A stretch of DNA of 64,000 nucleotides from Alicycliphilus denitrificans K601 (GCF_000204645.1 NC_015422.1:3241001-3305000); one strand, 5' to 3'; numbered from the stretch's first letter, positions 27,858-38,359 are shown. Program-made: numbers and translations. Notes: a model not told the origin generated them from the sequence alone.

Positions 27858-29231
27858 ATGACAGCCCATTCCCTCAACCCGTCGCAAGCACCGCAGATCA
27901 ACGTGACCGAGTTGATCGACCGCAATCACATTGGCGTTCGCCAGTGGATGATTCTCATCCTGTGCGGTGCCTGCATGGTGATGGACGGATTTGACGTGCA
28001 GGCCATTGGCTATGTGGCGCCAGCCATTCTTCAGGAATGGAATATCGAGAAATCCGCCATGGGCCCGGTGTTTGGCGCTGGCCTGTCTGGCCTGCTGGTG
28101 GGCTCATTGGTGCTGAGCGTGCTGTCCGACAAGATCGGGCGCCGCCCGGTGCTGATCGCGTCGACATTCTTCTTTGCCGTGTGCATGCTGGTGACCCCGC
28201 TGGCGGACAACGTAGAGCACCTGGTGGTTCTGCGCTTCGTCACCGGCCTCGGCCTGGGCGCCATCATGCCCAACACGATGGCCCTGTGCGGCGAGTTCAG
28301 CCCGCAACGCCGCCGCGTGTTCGTGATGATGTTGATCTCGTGCGGCTTCACCGTCGGCGCGATGCTCGGGGGCATGGTCGCTGCTGCGCTTATTCCCTCC
28401 TTCGGTTGGAAATCGGTGTTCTATGCAGGCGGCGCGATTCCGCTGATCATCGCCATCACAATGATGTTCTGGCTTCCTGAATCCGTACAGTTCCAGGCAC
28501 TGCATGGTGTTCCCGCCGGACGCATCCTGCCCGTGGTGCGCCGATTGTTGCCGCAAGAGCACATCCCCGCAAACGCCGAAATCGCACGCCCTGCAGCAAA
28601 ACCCAAGGGTGCACCCATGGTCAGGTTGTTTGCGGAAGGCCGCACCACCGGCACCCTCACCATCTGGTGCATCAGCTTCCTCAACATGATCGGCCTGTAC
28701 TTCCTATCGCAATGGCTACCCACATTGGCCAAAGGAGCAGGGTTGACGATCCAGACCGCGGTGCTGCTGGGAACAATGCTGCAGCTTGGTGGAACGATCG
28801 GCACCATCCTGATGGGAGCGCTCATCGACAAATATGGCTTCAAACCCGTGCTGCTGGGTTGCTTCATACTGGCTTTCATTTCCGTGGCTTCCATTGGCCA
28901 CGCATCGAATGAACTGGTCGTGCTGTTTACCAGCGTGTTCGTGGCAGGTTTCATGGTGATCGGCGGCCAGCCGGCGATCAATGCGCTCGCCGCCAGCTAT
29001 TACCCCACTGCCCTGCGCACCACGGGTGTCGGCTGGAGCCTCGGCGTCGGACGCATCGGCTCGGTTTTGGGACCTGTGGTCGGTGGCCAGCTCATCGCGC
29101 TGAGTTGGTCGCAAGCCAACCTATTCCATGTGGTGGCAATACCGTCGCTGTTGATTCTGGGCCTGCTGCTCTTTGGCGTCCAGGTGACTCGCAAGCCCCT
29201 GTCGGCAGCCGAAGCCCCTGCTGCTCACTGA
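27858..29231 (+). CDS. MFS transporter, aromatic acid:H+ symporter (AAHS) type
   Basis: A 457-residue major facilitator with 12 predicted membrane segments. The AAHS hallmark DGFDVQAIGYVAP is in the first membrane segment (D..D pair), and the loop motif SDKIGRRPVLI follows segment 2. AAHS proteins import benzoate-type acids (PcaK, BenK, GenK). It lies between the VOC gene and the FAH-family hydrolase, pointing to uptake of the ring compound degraded by this cluster. By eye its base composition is less GC-rich than that of its neighbours, a hint of separate ancestry. Confidence 0.9.
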   Translation: MTAHSLNPSQAPQINVTELIDRNHIGVRQWMILILCGACMVMDGFDVQAIGYVAPAILQEWNIEKSAMGPVFGAGLSGLLVGSLVLSVLSDKIGRRPVLIASTFFFAVCMLVTPLADNVEHLVVLRFVTGLGLGAIMPNTMALCGEFSPQRRRVFVMMLISCGFTVGAMLGGMVAAALIPSFGWKSVFYAGGAIPLIIAITMMFWLPESVQFQALHGVPAGRILPVVRRLLPQEHIPANAEIARPAAKPKGAPMVRLFAEGRTTGTLTIWCISFLNMIGLYFLSQWLPTLAKGAGLTIQTAVLLGTMLQLGGTIGTILMGALIDKYGFKPVLLGCFILAFISVASIGHASNELVVLFTSVFVAGFMVIGGQPAINALAASYYPTALRTTGVGWSLGVGRIGSVLGPVVGGQLIALSWSQANLFHVVAIPSLLILGLLLFGVQVTRKPLSAAEAPAAH

Positions 29232-29306
29232 CATTTCAAAACTTCCTTTCCATCAACGGATTGCCGGGGCTGAACCTCCATCGTCCCCGCACCAAAGAGA
29301 ACGAAC

Positions 29307-30320
29307 ATGAAACTCGCCACCCTGCAACAAGGCGGCCGCGACGGCACGCTAGTCGTCGTCAGCCGCGACCTCGCACACTGCCGCGCCGTGCCCGCCATCG
29401 CCCGCACCCTGCTCGCCGCGCTGGACGACTGGGCCACGGTCGAACCCCAACTGCGCCAGGTCTACGAGGCCCTGAACAGCGGCGCCATCAAGGGCGATCC
29501 CTTCGACCAGGCCGCCTGCCACTCGCCGCTGCCCCGCACTTGGCAGTGGGCCGATGGCTCGGCCTACATCAACCACGTGGAGCTGGTGCGCCGCGCGCGC
29601 AATGCCGAGGTGCCCGAGAGCTTCTACACCGACCCGCTCATGTACCAGGGCGGCAGCGACGGCTTCATCCCCCCTTATGGCAAGATCGTGGCCCAGGATG
29701 CCTGGGGCATCGACTTCGAGGCCGAGGTCGCCGTGGTCACCGGCGACGTGCCCATGGGCGCCACGCCCGAGGAGGCCGCGAAGGCCATCCGCCTAGTGAT
29801 GCTGGTGAACGACGTGTCGCTGCGCAACCTGATCCCGTCCGAGCTGGCCAAGGGTTTCGGCTTCTTCCAGAGCAAACCCGCCAGCGCCTTCAGCCCCGTG
29901 GCCGTCACGCCCGACGAGCTGGGCGACGCCTGGCGGGACGCGAAGGTGCACCTGCCGCTTGTAGTGCACCTGAACGGCCAGCTGTTCGGCAAGCCCGATG
30001 CGGGCGTGGACATGACCTTCGATTTCGGCCGGCTCATCGCCCACGTGGCCAAGACGCGCACCCTGTGCGCGGGCTCGATCATCGGATCGGGCACGGTGTC
30101 GAACAAGCAGGGCAGCCTGTGGGGCTCGTCGATCGCCAACGGCGGCGTGGGCTACTGCTGCCTGGCCGAGGTGCGCACCTACGAGGCCATCGAACAGGGC
30201 AAGCCCGCCACGCCCTTCATGAAGCACGGCGACACGGTGCGCATAGAGATGTTCGACGGCCAGGGCCGCAGCGTCTTCGGCGCGATCGAAAACCAGGTGG
30301 ATACGCGCAGCGCCGCCTGA
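29307..30320 (+). CDS. Fumarylacetoacetate hydrolase family protein
   Basis: A 337-residue FAH-fold enzyme. The metal-binding acidic region IDFEAEVAVVTGDVP, the segment LVNDVSLRNLIPSE and the C-terminal glycine-rich SIIGSGTVSNKQGS are present. FAH-family enzymes hydrolyse the C-C bond of fumarylacetoacetate (homogentisate route) or fumarylpyruvate (gentisate route). A maleylacetoacetate isomerase-type gene follows after 10 bases, so the pair carries out cis-trans isomerisation and hydrolysis of a ring-cleavage product. Which of the two substrates is used cannot be decided, because no homogentisate or gentisate dioxygenase of the known cupin families is in the window. Confidence 0.9.
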   Translation: MKLATLQQGGRDGTLVVVSRDLAHCRAVPAIARTLLAALDDWATVEPQLRQVYEALNSGAIKGDPFDQAACHSPLPRTWQWADGSAYINHVELVRRARNAEVPESFYTDPLMYQGGSDGFIPPYGKIVAQDAWGIDFEAEVAVVTGDVPMGATPEEAAKAIRLVMLVNDVSLRNLIPSELAKGFGFFQSKPASAFSPVAVTPDELGDAWRDAKVHLPLVVHLNGQLFGKPDAGVDMTFDFGRLIAHVAKTRTLCAGSIIGSGTVSNKQGSLWGSSIANGGVGYCCLAEVRTYEAIEQGKPATPFMKHGDTVRIEMFDGQGRSVFGAIENQVDTRSAA

Positions 30321-30330
30321 TCCTGCCCCC

Positions 30331-30999
30331 ATGCTCAAGCTTTACTCCTACTTCCGCAGCTCCGCGGCCTACCGCGTGCGCATCGCCCTGGCGCTCAAAA
30401 GCCTGGCCTACGACACCATCCCCGTGCATCTGCTCAGGGATGGCGGCCAGCACAACGGCAGCGCCTACCGCGGCGCCAACCCGCAGGGGCTGGTGCCCGC
30501 CCTGCAGATGGCCGAAAGGGGGCCGGTGCTGGCGCAGTCGCTGGCCATCATGGAGTACCTCGACGAGGTGCACCCCGCGCCCGCCCTGCTGCCCGCCGAC
30601 GCTCTGGGCCGCGCGCGCGTGCGCGGCCTGGCGCACATGGTGGCCTGCGAGATCCACCCGCTCAACAACCTGCGCGTGCTGAACTACCTGACGCAGGAGC
30701 TGGGCGTGTCCGGCGCGCAGAAGGACGCCTGGTACGCCCACTGGGTGGCGCTGGGGCTGCGGGCCGTGGAAGACGTTCTCGCGCGCAGCGGCGACACAGG
30801 GCGCTTCTGCCATGGCGACACCCCCGGCCTGGCCGACTGCTGCCTGGTGCCCCAGGTGTTCAACGCGCGGCGCTTCAACTGCGCGCTGGACGCCTACCCC
30901 ACCATCGCGCGCATCGTCGATGCCTGCGAGCAATTGCCCGCGTTCCGACAGGCCGCGCCGGACATGCAGCCGGATGCGGAGCACGCCCTCGCCCGTTGA
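30331..30999 (+). CDS. maiA: Maleylacetoacetate (or maleylpyruvate) isomerase, zeta-class GST
   Basis: A 222-residue zeta-class glutathione S-transferase. The N-terminal active-site motif RSSAAYRVRIAL is at residues 9-20, and the cis-Pro glutathione site lies in GLVPALQ. These enzymes isomerise maleylacetoacetate to fumarylacetoacetate, or maleylpyruvate to fumarylpyruvate, using glutathione. The gene ends the catabolic operon and converges on pssA with 24 bases between the stops. The symbol maiA is by family; a gentisate-pathway NagL-type role is an equal alternative. Confidence 0.88.
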   Translation: MLKLYSYFRSSAAYRVRIALALKSLAYDTIPVHLLRDGGQHNGSAYRGANPQGLVPALQMAERGPVLAQSLAIMEYLDEVHPAPALLPADALGRARVRGLAHMVACEIHPLNNLRVLNYLTQELGVSGAQKDAWYAHWVALGLRAVEDVLARSGDTGRFCHGDTPGLADCCLVPQVFNARRFNCALDAYPTIARIVDACEQLPAFRQAAPDMQPDAEHALAR

Positions 31000-31023
31000 C
31001 CACGGCGCCCGCGCCGCGGAGGT

Positions 31024-31860
31024 TCAGTGGTGCAGGCCCTGCTCGTCCGGCTCGTCGGTCGAGGTGCTGATCACGCTGGTGTGCTGGCCCTTGGCCTTGC
31101 GCCAGACATAGACGGCATAGCCAGAAAGACCGTAGAGCACGAACACGCCGAACAGCACCGTTGGCGTGTGGATGTTGATCACGGCGATGCCCAGGGCGAT
31201 GAGCACGATGGCCGAAAAGGGCACGCTTTTCTTCATGTGCAAATCCTTGAAGCTGTAGAAGGGGACGTTGGTGACCATGGTCAGCCCCGCATAGAGCGTG
31301 AAGCCGAACATCACCCAGGTGATCTGCCCCCAGGACAGGCTGAGCACGCCCTGCCCCGGGCGCACGCCCGCGTCGGTCAGCAGCCAGATGAAGCCCATGA
31401 CCAGGGCCGCCGCCGCCGGCGATGGCAGTCCCTGAAAGTAGCGCTTGTCCACCACGCCCGTATTCACGTTGAAGCGCGCCAGCCGCAGCGCGGCGCAGGC
31501 ACAGTAGACGAAGGCCGCGATCCAGCCCCAGCGCCCCAGGCCCTGCAGCGCCCACACATAGGCGATGAGCGCGGGCGCGGCGCCGAAGGACACCATGTCG
31601 GACAGCGAGTCCATCTGCTCGCCGAAGGCGCTCTGCGTATTGGTCATGCGCGCCACACGCCCGTCCAGGCTGTCGAGCACCATGGCGCAGAACACGCCGA
31701 TGGACGCCATCTCGAAACGCCCGTTCATGGCCATGACGATGGCGTAGAACCCGCCGAACAGCGCCGCCAGGGTGAACAGGTTGGGCAGGATGTAAATGCC
31801 CTTGCGGCGCTTGCGCACCAGCACGCCCGTGCCTTCGCCGACATCGTTGCCATCATGCAT
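31024..31860 (-). CDS. pssA: CDP-diacylglycerol--serine O-phosphatidyltransferase PssA
   Basis: A 278-residue integral membrane enzyme that makes phosphatidylserine, the precursor of phosphatidylethanolamine. The CDP-alcohol phosphatidyltransferase signature DG-x2-AR-x8-G-x3-D-x3-D is intact (DGRVAR, FGEQMDSLSD; about residues 67-89). Six to eight membrane segments follow. It is downstream of ilvC on the same strand, as in many beta-proteobacteria. The ATG at 31860 is preferred, with GGAGG 8 bases upstream; that GGAGG lies at the edge of a repeat copy. Confidence 0.93.
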   Translation of the reverse strand: MHDGNDVGEGTGVLVRKRRKGIYILPNLFTLAALFGGFYAIVMAMNGRFEMASIGVFCAMVLDSLDGRVARMTNTQSAFGEQMDSLSDMVSFGAAPALIAYVWALQGLGRWGWIAAFVYCACAALRLARFNVNTGVVDKRYFQGLPSPAAAALVMGFIWLLTDAGVRPGQGVLSLSWGQITWVMFGFTLYAGLTMVTNVPFYSFKDLHMKKSVPFSAIVLIALGIAVINIHTPTVLFGVFVLYGLSGYAVYVWRKAKGQHTSVISTSTDEPDEQGLHH

Positions 31861-31864
31861 TGAA

Positions 31865-31911
31865 CAGGCCTCCAAGGCTTGATGGATAAGTGCAATAAGC
31901 TATTAATTTTA
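31865..31911 (-). repeat. Dispersed hairpin repeat copy upstream of pssA
   Basis: On the minus strand, AATAGCTTATTGCACTTATCCATCAAGCC followed by TTGGAGGCC resembles the repeat family (AATAGCT...GCGCTT-TCCATCAAGCGC...GGAGGCC) with decayed stem bases. Its GGAGG lies 8 bases before the pssA ATG and would serve as the Shine-Dalgarno. Confidence 0.6.
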
Positions 31912-31971
31912 TAGTCATCGTTTTTGCAGGTGCGGCGCGAAAGGACGCAGTGTAGCCCTGCCGCGCCACGC

Positions 31972-31995
31972 AAAAAAGGCCACCGAAGTGGCCTT
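31972..31995 (-). terminator. Intrinsic terminator downstream of ilvC
   Basis: AAGGCCAC-TTCG-GTGGCCTT on the minus strand (8-bp perfect stem with a stable TTCG loop) runs into TTTT. It lies about 40 bases after the ilvC stop and separates ilvBNC from pssA. Confidence 0.9.
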
Positions 31996-32037
31996 GGGTG
32001 CATGATGGGTGGCGCAGCCTCGGCCGCGCCGCCGGCA

Positions 32038-33614
<1,577 letters not shown>

Positions 33615-33754
33615 GAGATGTGCTTCCTCTTTTTGCGACGACAGCACGATCAAAAAAATGGTCGCTGAAAACTGTCGTTTTTCGCTGCCCTCCCCCGGCG
33701 CCGGTAAGCGCCAGGCTTGGCAGGCAATAGATTCGTCAAAGAATGCTATTCGAT

Positions 33755-33797
33755 GAATAGCTACTAGCGCTTGCCCAGCAAGCGTTTGCTGCCGGTT
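33755..33797 (-). repeat. Dispersed hairpin repeat copy between ilvB and ilvN
   Basis: ATAGCTACTAGCGCTTGCCCAGCAAGCGTTTGCTGCCGGTTT. AGCGCTTG and CAAGCGTT form a stem around a short loop. It starts a few bases after the ilvB stop (33802) on the minus strand, inside the 187-base gap before ilvN, and could attenuate read-through or stabilise the ilvB mRNA end. Confidence 0.7.
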
Positions 33798-33801
33798 TCC
33801 C

Positions 33802-35595
33802 TTACAGGTCTTCCGATCCCAGCAGCATTTCGGTGATGCCCTTGCCCGCCTGCACCATGGGGAACACGTTCTCGGTCGGGTCGGTGCGGAAGTCCAGGAA
33901 CACGGTGCGGTCCTTGAGCTTGCGCGCCTCGCGCAGCGCGGGCTCCACGTCCTGCGGGCGCTCGATCAGCATGCCCACGTGGCCGTAGGCCTCGGCCAGC
34001 TTCACGAAGTTGGGCAGCGCATCCATGTAGCTGTGGCTGTAGCGGCCCGAGTACTCGATCTCCTGCCACTGGCGCACCATGCCGAGATACCGGTTGTTCA
34101 GCGACAGGATCTTGATCGGCGTGTTGTACTGCAGGCAGGTGGACAGTTCCTGGATGTTCATCTGCACCGAGCCCTCGCCCGTCACGCAGAACACCTCGGC
34201 GTCGGGCTTGGCCAGCTTGATGCCCATGGCGTAGGGAATGCCCACGCCCATGGTGCCCAGGCCGCCCGAGTTGATCCAGCGACGCGGCTCGTCGAACTTG
34301 TAATACTGCGCGGCCCACATCTGGTGCTGGCCCACGTCGGAGGTGATGTAGGCGTCAGCATCCTTCGTCATGTTCCACAGCGTCTCGATCACGTGCTGCG
34401 GCTTGATGACCTCGGTGTTGCCACGGTCGTACTTCAGGCAGTCGCGGCCGCGCCAGGCCTCGATCTGGTCCCACCAGGCGGACAGGGCGCCGGCATCGGG
34501 GCGCGTGGTGCTCTCGCGGATCATGGAGATCAGCTCGGTCAGCACCTCCTTGACGTCGCCGACGATCGGGATGTCGACCTTCACGCGCTTGGAGATCGAC
34601 GAAGGATCGATGTCAATGTGGATGATCTTGCGGTCGTTTTGCGCGAAATGCTTGGGGTTGCCGATCACGCGGTCGTCGAAGCGCGCGCCCACGGCCAGCA
34701 GCACGTCGCAGTTCTGCATGGTGTTGTTGGCCTCGATCGTGCCGTGCATGCCCAGCATGCCGAGGAACTTGCGGTCCGTGGCCGGGTAGGCGCCCAGGCC
34801 CATCAGCGTGTTCGTGACCGGGTAGCCCAACATGTCCACCAGGGCGCGCAGCTCCTGCGTGGCATTGCCCAGCAGCACGCCGCCGCCGGTATAGATATAG
34901 GGGCGCTTGGCACCCAGGAGCAGCTGCAAGGCCTTGCGGATCTGACCCGCATGGCCCTTCTTGACCGGGTTGTAGGAGCGCATCTCCACGCTCTGCGGGT
35001 AGCCGTGGTAGGCCGTCTTCTTGAACGAGACATCCTTGGGAATGTCCACCACCACGGGGCCGGGCCGGCCGGTGCGCGCGATGTGGAATGCTTTCTTGAG
35101 CGTCAGCGCCAGATCGCGCACGTCCTTGACCAGGAAGTTGTGCTTGACGATGGGGCGCGTGATGCCGACGGTGTCGCACTCCTGGAATGCGTCCAGCCCG
35201 ATGGCGGGCGTGGGCACCTGGCCGGAGATGATCACCATGGGAATCGAATCCATGTAGGCCGTCGCGATGCCCGTGACCGCGTTCGTCAGCCCGGGGCCCG
35301 ACGTGACCAGCGCCACACCCACCTCGCCCGTGGCGCGCGCGTAGCCGTCGGCCGCGTGCACGGCAGCCTGCTCGTGACGCACCAGCACATGCTGGATGCT
35401 TTCCTGCTTGTACAGCGCATCGTAGATGTAGAGCACGGCGCCGCCGGGATAGCCCCACATGTACTGCACGTTCTCGGCCTGCAACGCCTTGACGAGGATT
35501 TCGGCGCCCATGAGTTCCTGGGTGCCCGATGCGTGGGGGTTGCCGCCGCGTGCGGCCTGTGCTGCCGAGCTGATTTCGGCCTTGGAGATTTCCAT
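33802..35595 (-). CDS. ilvB: Acetolactate synthase large (catalytic) subunit IlvB/IlvI
   Basis: A 597-residue thiamine-diphosphate enzyme making acetolactate and acetohydroxybutyrate. The N-terminal TPP domain has [15 protein letters not shown] and the catalytic Glu in [16 protein letters not shown]. The C-terminal cofactor motif reads TGEGSVQMN...LNN, with GEG instead of the usual GDG, which I recall as common in beta-proteobacteria. The ATG at 35595 is chosen. It is divergent from the ECF sigma gene across 288 bases in which I see no further gene and no leader peptide. Confidence 0.96.
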   Translation of the reverse strand: MEISKAEISSAAQAARGGNPHASGTQELMGAEILVKALQAENVQYMWGYPGGAVLYIYDALYKQESIQHVLVRHEQAAVHAADGYARATGEVGVALVTSGPGLTNAVTGIATAYMDSIPMVIISGQVPTPAIGLDAFQECDTVGITRPIVKHNFLVKDVRDLALTLKKAFHIARTGRPGPVVVDIPKDVSFKKTAYHGYPQSVEMRSYNPVKKGHAGQIRKALQLLLGAKRPYIYTGGGVLLGNATQELRALVDMLGYPVTNTLMGLGAYPATDRKFLGMLGMHGTIEANNTMQNCDVLLAVGARFDDRVIGNPKHFAQNDRKIIHIDIDPSSISKRVKVDIPIVGDVKEVLTELISMIRESTTRPDAGALSAWWDQIEAWRGRDCLKYDRGNTEVIKPQHVIETLWNMTKDADAYITSDVGQHQMWAAQYYKFDEPRRWINSGGLGTMGVGIPYAMGIKLAKPDAEVFCVTGEGSVQMNIQELSTCLQYNTPIKILSLNNRYLGMVRQWQEIEYSGRYSHSYMDALPNFVKLAEAYGHVGMLIERPQDVEPALREARKLKDRTVFLDFRTDPTENVFPMVQAGKGITEMLLGSEDL

Positions 35596-35859
35596 GATCA
35601 ACCTTTGCGAATTTCTCTAACGAAAAACCTTGGGTGCCCCTCGTGCGCGCTCTTGTGAAGCCGACTTGGAACTTGAGGCCTCGGCCATGGGCGACATGAG
35701 TGCTGCGCCGGACCGGGACCCGTTTGCCTTTTTGAATTGCAGCCACGATTATTGCACTGCACACATGCGCTTGCGCGGCGCCGGTACAAAAAAATACGGC
35801 CCAGATGCCATAATCCGCCATTCGCAACCTGCATTCGTGCCCGTTGCGCCGCTTCAACC

Positions 35860-35885
35860 GGCCCGTCACGGGCCTTTTGTCTTTT
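35860..35885 (+). terminator. Terminator-like hairpin abutting the sigma factor start
   Basis: GGCCCGT-C-ACGGGCC at 35860-35874 followed by TTTTGTCTTTT. It looks like an intrinsic terminator, but its T tract runs into the TTG start of the sigma gene at 35884, so it lies in that gene's leader. It may attenuate the sigma gene or cover its initiation site. Confidence 0.6.
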
Positions 35886-36453
35886 GGCTACCGAACACGA
35901 GCTTTCCGACTTCCTCAAGAGCGTGGACAAGCGTGCCTTCAAGCGCACGCTGTACCACGTTCGCAACGAGGAAGCGGCCCTGGACATCGTTCAGGACAGC
36001 ATGCTCAAGCTCGCGGAGCACTACGGCGACAAGCCTCCGGGCGAACTGCCCATGCTGTTCCAGCGCATTCTCACGAACTGCACGCTGGACTGGTTCCGCC
36101 GGCAAAAGACCCGCAATGCGCTGTTTTCCAGCCTGAGCGACTTCGAAGGGCCGGGCGAAGACGGGGCCGACTTCGACCTGCTCGAAGTCCACGCCGGCCT
36201 CCCCGAGGGCGAAACCGCGCAAAGCGCCGAAGATACCCTTCGGCGAACGCAGGTTCTGCAGGCCATCGAAATAGAGATACAACAATTACCCGCGCGTCAA
36301 CGAGAAGCTTTTTTGATGCGTTACTGGGAGGAAATGGACGTCTCGGAAACGGCAGCCGCCATGGGCTGCTCCGAGGGCAGCGTAAAGACGCATTGCTTCC
36401 GCGCCGTCCAATCGCTCAGCAAGGCACTGAAGGCCAAAGGAATCGTGCTATGA
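35884..36453 (+). CDS. ECF-type RNA polymerase sigma factor
   Basis: A 189-residue sigma-70 family protein. Region 2 is near residues 10-80 (EEAALDIVQDSMLKLAEHY, DWFRRQKTRNA) and region 4 at about 128-180 (LPARQREAFLMRYWEEMDV, MGCSEGSVKTHCFRAVQSL). The start is taken as the TTG at 35884, giving the ATEHELSDFLK N-terminus I recall for the Burkholderiales family; no clear SD precedes it. The next gene (DUF3619) overlaps as ATGA. No classic anti-sigma protein is evident, but the DUF3619 membrane protein is a candidate partner. Confidence 0.88.
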   Translation: MATEHELSDFLKSVDKRAFKRTLYHVRNEEAALDIVQDSMLKLAEHYGDKPPGELPMLFQRILTNCTLDWFRRQKTRNALFSSLSDFEGPGEDGADFDLLEVHAGLPEGETAQSAEDTLRRTQVLQAIEIEIQQLPARQREAFLMRYWEEMDVSETAAAMGCSEGSVKTHCFRAVQSLSKALKAKGIVL

Positions 36454-36911
36454 ACCGCACCACCGAACCCACCATGCAAGCCGCCCAGGCAGCAGACGCC
36501 TACGCGCGCCGCCTCGCTGCGCGCCTGACGCACGGCAACGCCGACCTGCCCTACGACATCACCGAGCGGCTGCGCGCCGCGCGCATGCAGGCGCTGGCCA
36601 GGCGCAAGCGCCCCGTGAGCCTGCCCGTGCGGGAAACGGCGGCGGCCCCGCAGGTGGTGTCCAACGGGTCCACCGCCGCGCTGGGCGGCTGGGGCCGGGA
36701 AGACGGCACCTGGTGGCGCGCCCTGGTATCGGCCGTGCCCCTGGCGGCGCTGGTCGTCGGCCTGTTCTTCGTCAACATGGTGCAAGACGATGCCGTGGCC
36801 ACCGAGATCGCCGAGGTGGATGCCGCCCTGCTGACGGACGACCTGCCGCCCTCGGCCTATGCCGACCCGGGCTTCCTGCAATTCCTCAAGTCGGCGAACC
36901 AGACCCGGTAA
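36450..36911 (+). CDS. DUF3619 family membrane protein
   Basis: A 153-residue protein with a soluble N-terminal half (DAYARRLAARLTHG, DITERLRAARMQAL), one membrane segment at about residues 91-110 (ALVSAVPLAALVVGLFFVNM) and an acidic C-terminal tail. It matches the DUF3619 family, which I recall as always next to this sigma factor in Burkholderiales. The ATGA overlap with the sigma gene implies translational coupling. The layout (cytoplasmic N-terminus, one membrane pass) is that of an anti-sigma factor, but no such function is established here. Confidence 0.8.
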   Translation: MNRTTEPTMQAAQAADAYARRLAARLTHGNADLPYDITERLRAARMQALARRKRPVSLPVRETAAAPQVVSNGSTAALGGWGREDGTWWRALVSAVPLAALVVGLFFVNMVQDDAVATEIAEVDAALLTDDLPPSAYADPGFLQFLKSANQTR

Positions 36912-36934
36912 CGCGAGCCGACTCCCCAGCCTGC

Positions 36935-37759
36935 ATGCACGCACCGTCCGGCTCTACGCCTGCCTACACACTGCCAGCCTTCCTGCTGGCTTTTGTATTG
37001 CTGAGCGCGCTGGCGGCGGCGGGCTGGTGGATGGCGATCTACGTGCGCATCGCACCCAGCACCCCCGTGCCGGCGCAGGCGCTGCACGCCGGCAAGCACC
37101 GGGTGCTCGGCGAGCCCCGGCTGCCGCCCCAGCCGGAGGCGGGCCCGCCGTGGACTGCCCTGACAACCGCGCAGAAAGAGGCCCTGTACCCGCTGGCCGA
37201 CCGCTGGAGCGTGCTCAGCGAGGTGCAGAAGCGCAACTGGCTGAGCCTCGCGGCGGGCTTTCACGCGCTCTCGCCCGAGGAGCAGCAGAAGATGCTGGCC
37301 CGCATCACCGACTGGGCCAGCCTGAGCGCCCAGCAGCGTAGCCAGGCGCGGTTGAACTACGCGGCCGCAGCCCAGCTCCCCGCGGACAGCAGGCGCGCCC
37401 AATGGGAGGCCTACCAGGCGCTGAGCGCCGAGGAAAAGAAGCGCCTGGCAGCCAAGGCCGCGCCCAGGCCCCGGGGCGCGGCCACCGCCGTGCGCCCCGT
37501 TTCGCCCAAGAAGCTGGCCCGCGTGCCCGCGGCGGCCGACACGCCGCCGGCCGTGCCCAACCCGCCGAAGATCGTGGCACCGGAGCTCATCCACACGCCC
37601 CAGGTGCTGCCCGCGCCCGCGCCGGCGGTGGTAGAGACGGCCCCCATCGCCACGCCATCGGCCGTGCCGGCCTCTCTGCCCCCCCTGCAGCCTGCCTCCG
37701 TGCCCGATGCGCGGGAGGAGCCCGTCCGCGACCTGACGCCACTGCATCCGCCACAATAG
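36935..37759 (+). CDS. DUF3106 domain protein
   Basis: A 274-residue protein with an N-terminal membrane anchor (about residues 10-33, PAFLLAFVLLSALAAAGWWM). A region of repeated W..L...Q...W..L spacing follows (PPWTALTTAQKEAL, RWSVLSEVQKRNWLSLA, ITDWASLSAQQRSQAR), characteristic of DUF3106. The last 100 residues are Pro/Ala-rich. The W/L/Q repeats suggest a helical periplasmic domain. It lies 23 bases after the DUF3619 gene in the sigma factor block. The function is unknown. Confidence 0.8.
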   Translation: MHAPSGSTPAYTLPAFLLAFVLLSALAAAGWWMAIYVRIAPSTPVPAQALHAGKHRVLGEPRLPPQPEAGPPWTALTTAQKEALYPLADRWSVLSEVQKRNWLSLAAGFHALSPEEQQKMLARITDWASLSAQQRSQARLNYAAAAQLPADSRRAQWEAYQALSAEEKKRLAAKAAPRPRGAATAVRPVSPKKLARVPAAADTPPAVPNPPKIVAPELIHTPQVLPAPAPAVVETAPIATPSAVPASLPPLQPASVPDAREEPVRDLTPLHPPQ

Positions 37760-37786
37760 CGCTCCCGAACCCCGCGCTCTTCCCGC

Positions 37787-38359
37787 ATGCACGCCCCCAG
37801 CCAGCCAGGCTCCACCCAGTCATCCAACGCCGCGACACCCTCCCCGCCGGCCCCGTCGGCGGGCACCATGGCCCCCCCACTGTACCGCCGCATGGCCTGC
37901 TGGCTGTACGAGGGCATGCTGATGTTCGGCGTGGTGTTCATCGCCGGCTACCTGTTCGGCACGCTGACGCAGACCCGCCATGCGCTGGACAACCGCCATG
38001 CGCTGCAGGCCTTCCTGTTCGTCGTCTTCGGCATCTACTTCGTCTGGTTCTGGTCCCGGGGGCATACCTTGGCCATGAAGACCTGGCACATCCGCGTGGT
38101 GGACAGCCAGGGCCGCGCCATCAGCCAGTGGCGTGCGCTGCTGCGCTACCTGCTGAGCTGGCTGTGGTTCCTGCCGCCGCTGGCGGCGTACGCGGCAGGC
38201 ATACCCGTGCTGGCGACCCTCCTGCTGCTGACCCTGTGGGTCATCTTCTGGGCCCTGGCCAGCTATCTCCACCCGCAGCGCCAGTTCTGGCACGATGCGC
38301 TGGCGGGCACCCGCCTGGTGCATCACGAGCTGCCGCCGCGCCCGCGCAAGAACAAATGA
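37787..38359 (+). CDS. RDD family membrane protein
   Basis: A 190-residue protein with a Pro/Ser-rich N-terminus and three to four membrane segments. RDD features are visible: an Arg in LYRRMACWLYEGML at the first membrane segment, the segment HTLAMKTWHIRVVDSQG, and the final Asp in FWHDALAGTRLV. RDD proteins are small membrane proteins, some of which act in ion or solute exchange. It ends the sigma factor-DUF3619-DUF3106 block. The precise role is unknown. Confidence 0.85.
   Translation: MHAPSQPGSTQSSNAATPSPPAPSAGTMAPPLYRRMACWLYEGMLMFGVVFIAGYLFGTLTQTRHALDNRHALQAFLFVVFGIYFVWFWSRGHTLAMKTWHIRVVDSQGRAISQWRALLRYLLSWLWFLPPLAAYAAGIPVLATLLLLTLWVIFWALASYLHPQRQFWHDALAGTRLVHHELPPRPRKNK

Noticed and set aside
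35598..35830. Possible leader peptide upstream of ilvB on the minus strand
   Set aside because: The open frame lacks a run of Ile, Val or Leu codons and has no stop before ilvB, and there is no terminator on that strand, so an ilv attenuator is not supported.
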